Shown here piece by piece: positions 17,450 to 24,275 of a stretch of DNA of 24,275 nt. The stretch lies in assembly GCF_000750005.1 (NCBI RefSeq), contig NZ_JPYA01000039.1, positions 1-24,275 on the forward strand, given 5' to 3'. The notes beneath the pieces were generated by a model. That model saw only the letters and a program-made list of their open reading frames with translations, searched no databases and had not been told where the DNA came from. The stretch comes from Geobacillus icigianus. GTDB taxonomy: Bacteria; Bacillota; Bacilli; Bacillales; Anoxybacillaceae. Numbering within the stretch: the first letter of the stretch is position 1; the number at the start of each line of letters is the position of its first letter. The position numbers and the translations under genes are program-made.

Positions 17450-17726
17450 TCTGGCCATGTTCAATCGGGCGGCTCGCTTCATCGCCAACTCGAGAAAGGA
17501 AGGGAGCGGCCGGAGACGGAAACCGGGGCGTTCGAATATGTGGCTATGAAGAAAGCAGGGAAAAACCGGGTTCCTGTTAGATTTTTCGGCTTCGGATGTA
17601 AGAAGGCGGATGGGCTGTTAGGGGCCCATTTGCCAACAAGGGGTCGAACGAAAAGGTGGTCTGCCTTCAAGATCGATACGATCGATCGTGCAGCAGAAAC
17701 AGTCAGCACGTATATAGAGCAACGAA
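17450..17726. other. Gene-free stretch between the MMPL gene and yjzD
   Basis: Open frames here are short, overlap each other on both strands, lack ribosome sites and show no family resemblance. One runs straight through the terminator at 17727-17759. A small ATGGGC/GCCCAT inverted repeat lies at 17610-17629 and a doubled ATCGAT near 17675-17690. It may be a decayed gene, but I can name nothing in it. Confidence 0.5.
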
Positions 17727-17759
17727 AGAGGGTATCCCGATCCTTTTGGGATACCCTCT
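17727..17759 (-). terminator. Terminator downstream of yjzD (possibly bidirectional)
   Basis: AGAGGGTATCCC (17727-17738) pairs perfectly over 12 bp with GGGATACCCTCT (17748-17759). On the minus strand it is followed by TTTCGTTGC, on the plus strand by CCTTTGCTCTT, so it may act in both directions between convergent transcripts. Confidence 0.75.
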
Positions 17760-17791
17760 CCTTTGCTCTTGTGCGTTTACAAGCCATAAGG

Positions 17792-17980
17792 TTAATGATG
17801 GTGATTTCCGGCTGGTTCATCCGGAATCAGGGCTGCCACCACAATGATTAGAACTGTCAAGATCACGCCGAGCAGCGCGCCGGTCGCGAAATCGTAGCTG
17901 ATGCCCTGCATCGAGCTCATGACGTAGGTGGCCATTTGCATGAGCAAAAACGTCCAAAAAAACGTCCAGAATAGGCGCAT
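17792..17980 (-). CDS. yjzD: YjzD-like small membrane protein (DUF2929 type)
   Basis: 62 residues with two membrane helices (about 3-22 and 33-53) joined by a short loop, and a C-terminal DEPAGNHHH tail. The N-terminal MRLFWTFFWTFLL start and the overall plan match the YjzD/DUF2929 family of Bacillaceae, whose function is unknown. The start ATG at 17980 has GGGAGGAG about 7 nt upstream; the ten residues before it in the open frame include that site. It is divergent from the YjaU-like gene, with a GCCTATAGGC palindrome between them. B. subtilis also has yjzD close to yjzC and yjaU. Confidence 0.78.
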   Translation of the reverse strand: MRLFWTFFWTFLLMQMATYVMSSMQGISYDFATGALLGVILTVLIIVVAALIPDEPAGNHHH

Positions 17981-18035
17981 TTTTTGCTCCTCCCATCTTT
18001 GTCTCATTTCCTTGTTCTATCTTATCATAAATGAC

Positions 18036-18045
18036 GCCTATAGGC
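18036..18045. promoter_or_regulatory. Palindrome between divergent yjzD and yjaU-like genes
   Basis: GCCTATAGGC is a perfect 10-bp palindrome. On the minus strand it lies in the spacer before a TATGAT that could be the yjzD -10. A regulatory role is only suggested by position. Confidence 0.35.
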
Positions 18046-18126
18046 ATATACCCGGACGTTTTTTTTCGCCTGACATATCGTATACTGTACCATTATGCAT
18101 TGCCAAAACAAGGGTGAATGGAAACG

Positions 18127-18858
18127 ATGGCAGGACAACAGCGGTTTTTTCAACTTGATGAGCAATGGTGCATCGTTCATATACCGGAGCGCCCAAATGG
18201 ATTTGCCCTTTTTGTCATCGGCGATGGCGACCATTTTGTGAACGAACGGACGAGTTTTTGGCTGGAACATCCGACGCGGCGGCAATGGCTCGAGGAGTGG
18301 CTCGAACGCGGGTACACGGTCTTTTCGTCCCATTTGTACGGAAGGCATTGGGGAAGTCCAAAGGCGGTTCGGCTGGCGCGCCAGCTCGTTTACTCCGTGC
18401 TGAAAAGTGAAATTGTCAATTCGCGCATTTATCTCGTCGCGGAAGGAATGGGCGCGCTCATCGCTTCGCAGCTGCTCAGTGTCATGCCAAGGCAAATGCG
18501 GGCGGTCGCCATGATCAATCCTTGCCTTGATGTTCGCGCCCAGCTTGATCATGAACGGGACCATCCGCTCATGTACCGGCGGATGGTGAAAGAGATCGCC
18601 TTCGCGTATGGCATGAAAGAAGAAGAGGTGCCGGAGGCCGTTCCCGCCCTGTTCTTGAGTCCGCACGATGTTCCTGTGATCATTTGGCAACTCTCCGGTG
18701 TGAGCCCGTATCCATTTGCCTTGCACGGCCGAAGATATGAGCAATGGATGAAAGCGACCAACCGCCATGTGCGCATCATCGATGAACTGCCGGAAAAGCG
18801 GCCCCAACTTGCGGCGCAAATCGCTCGCTTTTTTCATCAGCACAATGAGCTTCCGTGA
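18127..18858 (+). CDS. YjaU-like alpha/beta-hydrolase-fold protein without nucleophile serine
   Basis: 243 residues. The predicted strand-helix alternation fits an alpha/beta-hydrolase fold. A loop GYTVFSSHLYGRHWG (about 59-73), a strand IYLVAEGMGALIASQLL (about 101-117) holding the nucleophile elbow, and a late His-rich end are visible. At the elbow the usual G-x-S-x-G reads A-E-G107-M-G, so the catalytic serine is a glycine; hydrolase activity is doubtful. The position between yjzD and fabH matches B. subtilis yjaU. The start is the ATG at 18127, 10 nt after AGGGTG (18111-18116); the ATG at 18118 is 1 nt from it. Function unknown. Confidence 0.72.
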   Translation: MAGQQRFFQLDEQWCIVHIPERPNGFALFVIGDGDHFVNERTSFWLEHPTRRQWLEEWLERGYTVFSSHLYGRHWGSPKAVRLARQLVYSVLKSEIVNSRIYLVAEGMGALIASQLLSVMPRQMRAVAMINPCLDVRAQLDHERDHPLMYRRMVKEIAFAYGMKEEEVPEAVPALFLSPHDVPVIIWQLSGVSPYPFALHGRRYEQWMKATNRHVRIIDELPEKRPQLAAQIARFFHQHNELP

Positions 18859-19011
18859 TCAAAGAGCGCACTGGATGGGAAAATACAGACCGGTGCGGAG
18901 AACAGCCGGCCAACGTTGGGCCGCTTTTTGAACAGCGACCAATCGGGCTGAAAGGCTGTCCATTTTATAAAGAAGAGAAAGGCCCCGAAAACGGGAGAGG
19001 AACGGGAAGGG

Positions 19012-19049
19012 AAAAAGGGTGACCCGCTGCCAAATAGTGGGCACCTTTT
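19012..19049 (-). terminator. Terminator after the small minus-strand gene
   Basis: On the minus strand AAAAGGTGCCC pairs imperfectly with GGGTCACCCTTTT, followed by TCCCTTCCC. On the plus strand TTTTGAATTATTTTTT follows, so it could also end the YjaU-like transcript. The 18859-19011 stretch before it holds nothing else I recognise. Confidence 0.55.
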
Positions 19050-19052
19050 GAA

Positions 19053-19301
19053 TTATTTTTTGAATAGCTCAACAAGCGATGTCATTTTTCTCATCAGCGG
19101 TTTCAGTTGCTGCAGCGAATCGGTCAGCGCGCCAACTTGATCAAACAGCTTCACCCAGTCAATGTCAGGCAGCGGGAGCGCTTCATTTTCCCCCGTCTCT
19201 TCCTGCCGCTCTGCTCGCCGCGGCGGAAAAGGTTGAAACATCAGGCGGGAAAAACGATCGGTCGCCTTGTTGGATGGTTTTGACGCTGGGCTGTCGGCCA
19301 T
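19053..19301 (-). CDS. Small hypothetical protein, minus strand upstream of fabH
   Basis: 82 residues. The first half is Pro/Ser/Arg-rich and probably unstructured (to about 45). The second half, DIDWVKLFDQVGALTDSLQQLKPLMRKMTSLVELFKK, is an amphipathic helical segment with a leucine/valine heptad look. The start at 19301 is well supported by AAAGGAGGAG with ideal spacing; the longer open frame upstream lies in a repeat. In B. subtilis a small gene, yjzB, lies near here on the opposite strand, but I cannot show homology. No signal peptide or membrane helix is seen. Confidence 0.65.
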   Translation of the reverse strand: MADSPASKPSNKATDRFSRLMFQPFPPRRAERQEETGENEALPLPDIDWVKLFDQVGALTDSLQQLKPLMRKMTSLVELFKK

Positions 19302-19378
19302 GCGTATCTCCTCCTTTTTCGATGATCGTCTTACCGTTATCGTATGGGAAAGCGGGAAAAACGGTTTGGACCATCGTC

Positions 19379-19516
19379 CTAGGGGGATGGTGATGAAAGC
19401 GCGCACACCGCTTCCTAGCATCGTTTCTCAAATAGAAAAACCGGTTGCATCAGCTTCTATGTTCACGCGTTCCATCATCGATCGAGGCAAACAGCGATTT
19501 TTCACCAGCCTTCTAG
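19379..19516 (-). repeat. MITE-like dispersed repeat, copy 3 (138 bp)
   Basis: Bounded by CTAG on both sides: plus strand CTAGGGGGATGGTGATG at the left, TTTTTCACCAGCCTTCTAG at the right, forming imperfect inverted ends (CTAG..GG.TGGTGA). Internal TCGTTTCTCAAATAGAAAAACC matches the same place in copy 4. Orientation is opposite to copies 1 and 2. The final CTAG is shared with copy 4. Confidence 0.75.
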
Positions 19517-19651
19517 GAGTCTGGTGATTTCATCATGGATACGGCTTTGCCACGTCATTTCTCAATTCGAAAAACCTTGTTGCATCGATCCTGCTTTTCG
19601 CCCATTCCCCCATTGAGTAAGGGAGCCGGCCGTTTTTCACCGCCCTTCTAG
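19513..19651 (-). repeat. MITE-like dispersed repeat, copy 4 (139 bp), tandem to copy 3
   Basis: Begins CTAGGAGTCTGGTGATTTC and ends GTTTTTCACCGCCCTTCTAG. Internal TCATTTCTCAATTCGAAAAACC and TTGCATC blocks align with copy 3. Head-to-tail joining through one shared CTAG suggests insertion of one element at the end of another, or tandem duplication. The stretch 19652-19768 after it contains no gene I can support. Confidence 0.75.
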
Positions 19652-19768
19652 CTGTTGTGTCCAACCGCGCTGTTTTTTGGTTCGTGGTGGCGGGCTGTTT
19701 CCGCATGGAGAACGTGCGTCAGAAGGGGGCGAACGGGTTCCATCCCTTGGCGGACGGCGTTTTTCCTA

Positions 19769-19797
19769 TTGCATTGCCGCCCTCTTTCCGCTAAAAT
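19769..19797 (+). promoter_or_regulatory. fabH promoter (sigma-A)
   Basis: TTGCAT (19769-19774) and TAAAAT (19792-19797) are 17 nt apart and about 100 nt upstream of the fabH start. The -10 overlaps the FapR-type operator. Confidence 0.75.
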
Positions 19798-19814
19798 TAG
19801 TACCAAGTAATAAT
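19796..19814 (+). promoter_or_regulatory. FapR operator upstream of fabH
   Basis: ATTAGTACCAAGTAATAAT agrees with the FapR consensus ATTAGTACCTGGTACTAAT at 16 of 19 positions and keeps the inverted symmetry. Its place over the -10 and start site fits repression relieved by malonyl-CoA, as known for the B. subtilis fab regulon. Confidence 0.85.
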
Positions 19815-19895
19815 AATTGGTGATGTGGATTGATCGTACATGCTCATTCGTTCGGCAATGGGGGATATTTTGGAAAGAAAAAGGAGATGGATGGT

Positions 19896-20828
19896 ATGGG
19901 AGCAGGAATTATCGGTGTCGGCCGTTACGTGCCGGAGCGGGTGTTGACCAACTTTGATCTTGAACAAATGATGGATACATCCGATGAATGGATTCGGACG
20001 CGTACAGGGATTGAGGAGCGCCGCATTGCCCCGGATCACATCGATACGTCCGATATGGCGTATTTTGCTGCGGAGCGGGCGCTTCGTAACGCCGGCATTG
20101 AGGCGAAGGACATCGATTTGATTATAGTGGCGACCGTTACACCGGATCGGCCGTTTCCGTCTGTTTCTTGCATGATCCAAGAGCGGTTGGGAGCGGTGAA
20201 GGCGGCAGCGATGGATTTGAGCGCCGCCTGCGCCGGATTTATGTACGGGATGGTAACGGCCGCTCAATTTATTGACACGGGAGTGTATCGGTATATATTA
20301 ATAGTGGGAGCAGACAAATTGTCGAAAATTACCGACTGGAGCGACCGCAACACCGCTGTGTTGTTTGGTGACGGGGCTGGAGCAGTTGTCATGGGACCGG
20401 TGTCGTCGGGGCGCGGCATGCTGTCGTTTGAATTGGGGGCTGATGGGACAGGAGGAAAATATTTATACAAGGACGAATATATTGTCATGAACGGCCGAGA
20501 AGTGTTTAAATTTGCGGTCAGGCAAATGGGGGAATCGAGCGTCCGCGTTCTAGAGAAAGCGGGACTGGCGAAAGAGGATGTCGATTTTCTCATTCCGCAT
20601 CAAGCGAATATTCGCATTGTTGAAGCGGCTCGACAGCGCTTGGAGCTGCCGGAAGAAAAAATATCGACGACGATACGCCGCTATGGAAACACATCGGCGG
20701 CTTCGATTCCGATTTCGCTTGTCGAGGAGCTCGAGGCAGGCCGCATTCATGATGATGACGTCATCGTCATGGTCGGTTTCGGCGGCGGGCTGACGTGGGG
20801 CGCGATCGCCTTGCGTTGGGGGCGATGA
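19896..20828 (+). CDS. fabH: Beta-ketoacyl-ACP synthase III
   Basis: 310 residues (B. subtilis FabHA is about 312). It condenses acetyl- or branched acyl-CoA with malonyl-ACP to start fatty-acid synthesis. The catalytic triad is visible: C112 in [11 protein letters not shown]235 in PHQANIRI, N265 in [10 protein letters not shown]. The glycine-rich end [10 protein letters not shown] is typical. The start ATG at 19896 follows AAGGAGAT with 7-nt spacing; an in-frame ATG at 19887 lies inside that site. A long leader follows the FapR-controlled promoter, and fabF comes 100 nt downstream. In B. subtilis the matching gene at this locus is fabHA. Confidence 0.95.
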   Translation: MGAGIIGVGRYVPERVLTNFDLEQMMDTSDEWIRTRTGIEERRIAPDHIDTSDMAYFAAERALRNAGIEAKDIDLIIVATVTPDRPFPSVSCMIQERLGAVKAAAMDLSAACAGFMYGMVTAAQFIDTGVYRYILIVGADKLSKITDWSDRNTAVLFGDGAGAVVMGPVSSGRGMLSFELGADGTGGKYLYKDEYIVMNGREVFKFAVRQMGESSVRVLEKAGLAKEDVDFLIPHQANIRIVEAARQRLELPEEKISTTIRRYGNTSAASIPISLVEELEAGRIHDDDVIVMVGFGGGLTWGAIALRWGR

Positions 20829-20910
20829 GCTCACAAACATTTTGCGTAGGGACAGTGGAACGGTCGGACGGTTTCCCTTTCTCGAACGTTGAGCTCGCGA
20901 ACATTTTGCA
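20826..20910 (+). repeat. Direct repeat flanking the fabH-fabF gap
   Basis: TGAGCTCACAAACATTTTGCG (20826-20846) recurs as TGAGCTCGCGAACATTTTGCA (20890-20910), 18 of 21 identical. The first copy begins with the fabH stop codon; the second directly precedes the fabF ribosome site. Likely an old short duplication of the leader. Confidence 0.8.
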
Positions 20911-20928
20911 CAAAGGAGAGACGGAGAG

Positions 20929-22167
20929 ATGGAAAAAAAACGAGTCGTCGTGACCGGGCTCGGGGCGGTTACCCCGCTTGGAAACGATGTGGAAACAACG
21001 TGGAAAAACATTGTTGCCGGCCAGTCGGGCATTGATATCGTCACTCGTGTGAATCCGGATGACTTTCCGGCCAAAGTGGCAGCGGAAGTGAAAGATTTTG
21101 ACCCCTCGTTGTTCATCGATCGCCGGGAAGCGCGGAAGATGGACCGCTTTACCCAATTCGCCGTCGCGGCGGCGCTTATGGCGGTGAAAGACGCCCGACT
21201 GGAAATCAACGAACAAAACGCCGAGCGAATCGGCGTCTGGATCGGTTCAGGCATCGGCGGCATGGAGACGTTTGAACAGCAGTTTGAAATTTTCCAGCAG
21301 CGCGGCTATCGGCGAGTGAGCCCGTTTTTCGTGCCGATGATGATTCCGGATATGGCGGCCGGACAAGTGTCGATCCTCTTGGGCACGAAAGGGATCAACT
21401 CCTGCACGGTCACCGCTTGTGCGACCGGAGCCAACTCGATTGGCGATGCGTTTAAAGTCATTCAGCGCGGTGACGCCGATGTCATGATCGCCGGCGGGAC
21501 GGAAGCGCCGATTACGAAAATGTCATTCGCCGGCTTTTGCGCGAATACGGCTCTCTCCACCAATCCAGACCCGAAAACAGCGAGCCGTCCGTTTGACAAA
21601 CATCGCGATGGGTTCGTCATGGGAGAGGGGGCCGGCATCGTCGTTCTTGAGGAATTGGAGCACGCGCTGCGCCGCGGTGCGAAGATTTACGCGGAAATTG
21701 TCGGCTACGGCGCGACCGCCGATGCGTACCATATCACCGCGCCGGCGCCGGGCGGCGAGGGCGGCGTGCGGGCGATGCGCCAGGCGCTGCAAGATGCCGG
21801 CTTGAAGCCCGAGGACATCGATTACATCAATGCCCACGGCACGAGCACGGAGTACAATGACAAATATGAGACGGCGGCGATCAAGGAAGTGTTCGGCGAT
21901 CATGCGTATCGGCTGGCGGTCAGCTCGACCAAATCGATGACCGGTCATTTGCTCGGGGCGACGGGCGCCGTGGAGGCGATTTTCTCCGTATTGGCGATCC
22001 GCGACGGCGTCATTCCGCCGACAATCAACTATGAAACGCCCGATCCGGAATGCGACCTCGACTATGTGCCGAATGAAGCGCGGAAACAAGAGGTGCGGGC
22101 GGTGTTAAGCAATTCGTTTGGATTTGGCGGCCATAACGCGACATTGATTTTTAAAAACTATCGGTAA
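20929..22167 (+). CDS. fabF: Beta-ketoacyl-ACP synthase II
   Basis: 412 residues, the standard length for FabF. It performs chain-elongating condensation of acyl-ACP with malonyl-ACP. The Cys-His-His site is visible: C164 in [12 protein letters not shown]303 in [12 protein letters not shown]340 in [11 protein letters not shown]. The C-terminal [14 protein letters not shown] loop is typical. The start has AAGGAGAG with 8-nt spacing. It is probably cotranscribed with fabH from the FapR-controlled promoter, since no promoter or terminator is evident in the 100-nt gap. No clear terminator follows; the yjaZ remnant comes next. Confidence 0.96.
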   Translation: MEKKRVVVTGLGAVTPLGNDVETTWKNIVAGQSGIDIVTRVNPDDFPAKVAAEVKDFDPSLFIDRREARKMDRFTQFAVAAALMAVKDARLEINEQNAERIGVWIGSGIGGMETFEQQFEIFQQRGYRRVSPFFVPMMIPDMAAGQVSILLGTKGINSCTVTACATGANSIGDAFKVIQRGDADVMIAGGTEAPITKMSFAGFCANTALSTNPDPKTASRPFDKHRDGFVMGEGAGIVVLEELEHALRRGAKIYAEIVGYGATADAYHITAPAPGGEGGVRAMRQALQDAGLKPEDIDYINAHGTSTEYNDKYETAAIKEVFGDHAYRLAVSSTKSMTGHLLGATGAVEAIFSVLAIRDGVIPPTINYETPDPECDLDYVPNEARKQEVRAVLSNSFGFGGHNATLIFKNYR

Positions 22168-22214
22168 TTGAGAAACGGAGAGCCTGAACGGAGCGGAACT
22201 GCCAAGCCTGATGA

Positions 22215-22478
22215 ACGGCGGTCCGCTTCACCGTTAGCGAACGCGAAATCGAACCGTTTTGGCGCTGCTACATCGCCCCCAACCCGGACGTTTCCGCCTC
22301 GCATCCGCTTAGCGCCCGGCTTTTGTACGGGCTTGGCTCGTATCCGAACATGGGCGGCTATGCGGTGGGGTACGCCATCGTTCGCCGCTGTCTTGAGCGA
22401 GGGCATTTGTTGACGGAGTTAATGGGGATAGAAGCAAGGCAAATCGCTGCCTTAGCTGGCTTTGCCGACGCTGAATAA
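22215..22478 (+). pseudogene. yjaZ: C-terminal remnant of YjaZ (DUF2268-type putative zinc protease)
   Basis: From 22215 to TAA at 22476-22478 the frame lacks a start codon with a ribosome site, yet its protein is clearly ordered. It reads SEREIEPFWRCYIAPNPD, then SHPLSARLLYGLGSYPNMGGYAVGYAIVRRCLERG. As I recall the DUF2268/YjaZ family, this is its C-terminal pattern (FW-x-x-YI, H-P-L, LLYG, YP-x-x-GYA-x-GY). The zinc-binding HExxH part, which should lie upstream, is absent; an in-frame stop and the fabF end leave under 50 nt. B. subtilis has yjaZ directly after fabF, so this is the same gene reduced to about 80 residues by a deletion. Confidence 0.75.
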
Positions 22479-22515
22479 ACAGGTTGTCCATCGGAGCGGC
22501 AAACGAACAGTCATG

Positions 22516-22560
22516 TTGTCCACAAAGCCGACATATATGTAAAACGAGGAAAGTGGACAA
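22516..22560. promoter_or_regulatory. Nested inverted repeats upstream of the small membrane protein
   Basis: TTGTCCAC (22516-22523) and GTGGACAA (22553-22560) form a perfect 8-bp inverted repeat around 29 nt. Inside lies ACATATATGT (22531-22540), a perfect 10-bp palindrome. This could be an operator region or a leader hairpin ending just before the ribosome site of the next gene. Confidence 0.5.
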
Positions 22561-22577
22561 GAAGGAAGGGAAGCCCG

Positions 22578-22784
22578 ATGGTCCGCCTGTTTTTTTATTT
22601 GGTCGGCTTCGGTTTTTCCGTCGTCGGCGGCATGATGGCGATCGCCTATTTAAACCTCCTCACTCCTGAGCGCGGCTTTTGCGACTATTGGGTTTACATT
22701 GCTAGGCGGCCCGAATGTTATTTGCTGCCGATCGGCCTGCTTTTCATCTGGGGAAGTTTATCGTTTCCAAGCCGCGGCTCGTAG
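22578..22784 (+). CDS. Small hypothetical membrane protein
   Basis: 68 residues with two predicted membrane helices (about 4-25 and 47-62). The loop between them has two cysteines (GFCDYWVYIARRPECYLL) that could form a disulfide if it is extracellular. The start ATG has GGAAGGG seven nucleotides upstream. No named family is recognised. It lies between the yjaZ remnant and yjbA, with nested inverted repeats just upstream, and nothing suggests a terminator after it. Confidence 0.7.
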   Translation: MVRLFFYLVGFGFSVVGGMMAIAYLNLLTPERGFCDYWVYIARRPECYLLPIGLLFIWGSLSFPSRGS

Positions 22785-22869
22785 TGGGGAAAAGAGGACG
22801 AAATGGAATAAAATTCTGCCCCTCTGCCTATACTGATGGACAAACACGTCTGGAAGTGAGGGGTATCAC

Positions 22870-23610
22870 ATGCTTTGCTTGCATGACATCTGGGTGAACT
22901 GGTTTGAAGGCGAAGAGAACGGATACAACGTCTGCCATTTTCACGAATGGCGCAAGGACGATCAAATCGAGCTGCTCGACCAAGTGCCGCTGCTAAAAGT
23001 GACCCCGGCTCTGTTCCATTATATCGAAAACAGTCTGTCTGATCTTCCCAAACCATTGCTAGATGATGTGTATCAAAAAGCGTATGTGCGCAAAAACCAT
23101 GAGCGCATTCCGTTAGATTATTGTTTCATTGTGACCGATGGGGCCGGCATTTTGGCGGTGGATACGATCGGCTACCATATTCCGATTCGCAAAAGCCGCC
23201 TGATCCCCCGGCAGGAACAACTTGTCTATGAGATGGTGGCCGAGGCCGAAGAACGGGACTATCCGCTGCCCGAATACAACAAAGAATACCATATTTTATC
23301 TCCCGCGCCGGAACTGATGTGGGGGTTAACGCGCAAGGAGCGACAGCTGAAGCAGCTGCTGTTTATGGCGCTTGATCAGCTGTATTCGACAAAAAACGGC
23401 GCCGAAGTGCGGTATTGGTATACGGAATGGGCGCCGGAAAAATACGCCGATATTCAAAAAATGTCGTTTGAAGAAGCGTGGACGCGGCTGTATGAAGAAA
23501 CGAAGCACGGTTGGTCCAAGCGCCACGAGCAGCTATGCGAACACTTGATCAAGGGACAGCCGTTTTTCGAAAAGTTGTGGGAAATGGAGCAAGAACCAAA
23601 GGTGAATTAA
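22870..23610 (+). CDS. yjbA: YjbA-like protein (UPF0736 / DUF3603)
   Basis: 246 residues, matching the UPF0736 family of Bacillaceae over its whole length. The conserved start is [24 protein letters not shown], the middle [36 protein letters not shown], and the end has [14 protein letters not shown]. It has no signal peptide or membrane helix, so it is probably cytoplasmic. Function unknown. The start ATG at 22870 has GTGAGGGG with 6-nt spacing. It is convergent with trpS as in B. subtilis, the two sharing a terminator. Confidence 0.9.
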   Translation: MLCLHDIWVNWFEGEENGYNVCHFHEWRKDDQIELLDQVPLLKVTPALFHYIENSLSDLPKPLLDDVYQKAYVRKNHERIPLDYCFIVTDGAGILAVDTIGYHIPIRKSRLIPRQEQLVYEMVAEAEERDYPLPEYNKEYHILSPAPELMWGLTRKERQLKQLLFMALDQLYSTKNGAEVRYWYTEWAPEKYADIQKMSFEEAWTRLYEETKHGWSKRHEQLCEHLIKGQPFFEKLWEMEQEPKVN

Positions 23611-23646
23611 AAACGGGCGAAGGCGCTTAGCGCCCGCCCGTTTTTT
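23610..23646. terminator. Bidirectional terminator between yjbA and trpS
   Basis: AAAACGGGCG and GGCGC pair around a TTA loop with GCGCC and CGCCCGTTTT, leaving a 2-nt bulge. T-tracts on both strands suit the convergent yjbA and trpS transcripts. It starts at the yjbA stop codon. Confidence 0.92.
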
Positions 23647-23654
23647 GTCCGGCG

Positions 23655-24275
<621 letters not shown>

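Noticed and set aside
17540..17851. 103-residue plus-strand ORF
   Set aside because: It passes through the perfect hairpin at 17727-17759 and over the antisense of yjzD, with no ribosome site or recognised motif.
19379..19651. CRISPR array
   Set aside because: There are only two units of about 139 bp that are degenerate and joined without unique spacers. No cas genes are in the window.

Overview
The window looks like chromosomal DNA of a thermophilic Bacillaceae, very probably Geobacillus. The proteins read as close relatives of Geobacillus/Bacillus proteins: ArgJ matches the G. stearothermophilus protein as I remember it, along with Fnr with a C-terminal Cys cluster, YjzC, YjzD and YjbA. 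Codons are GC-rich, Shine-Dalgarno sites are strong, and gene order follows the B. subtilis argC-to-trpS region. No search was run, so species assignment is inference.

Layout. 1-960 is a degraded, partly AT-rich accessory segment. It holds the tail of a membrane protein, a large stem-loop, two copies of a dispersed repeat, a small ORF, an RHS/YD-repeat remnant and a terminator. 966-1652 (minus) is fnr. 1909-11505 is the complete arginine operon argC-argJ-argB-argD-carA-carB-argF. It starts at a promoter overlapped by an ArgR-type box, has a second cluster of three phased ARG boxes before carA, and ends in two tandem terminators. It encodes glutamate to citrulline: ArgJ recycles acetyl groups, CarAB makes carbamoyl phosphate and ArgF joins it to ornithine. 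11616-14497 holds yjzC and clpB, the latter under a textbook CtsR box and with a likely internal start for a short form. 14630-17413 is a TetR regulator with an MMPL exporter, linked by a clear operator dyad. 17414-19301 holds a gene-free stretch, yjzD (minus), a YjaU-like alpha/beta-hydrolase-fold protein without the nucleophile serine, and a small unknown minus-strand gene.

19379-19651 holds two tandem ~139-bp MITE-like repeats, the same family as at the left end of the window. 19769-22167 is fabH-fabF behind a promoter overlapped by a FapR-type operator. Just after fabF lies the C-terminal remnant of yjaZ, then a small membrane protein, yjbA, and the convergent 3' part of trpS, which runs off the window.

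The core genes are ordinary. The points most worth a second look are the MITE-like repeat family, the three 20-bp-phased ARG boxes before carA, the internal clpB start, terminators that overlap the next promoter, the yjaZ and RHS remnants, and the nested dyads near 22516-22560. I found no convincing wholly new multigene system.
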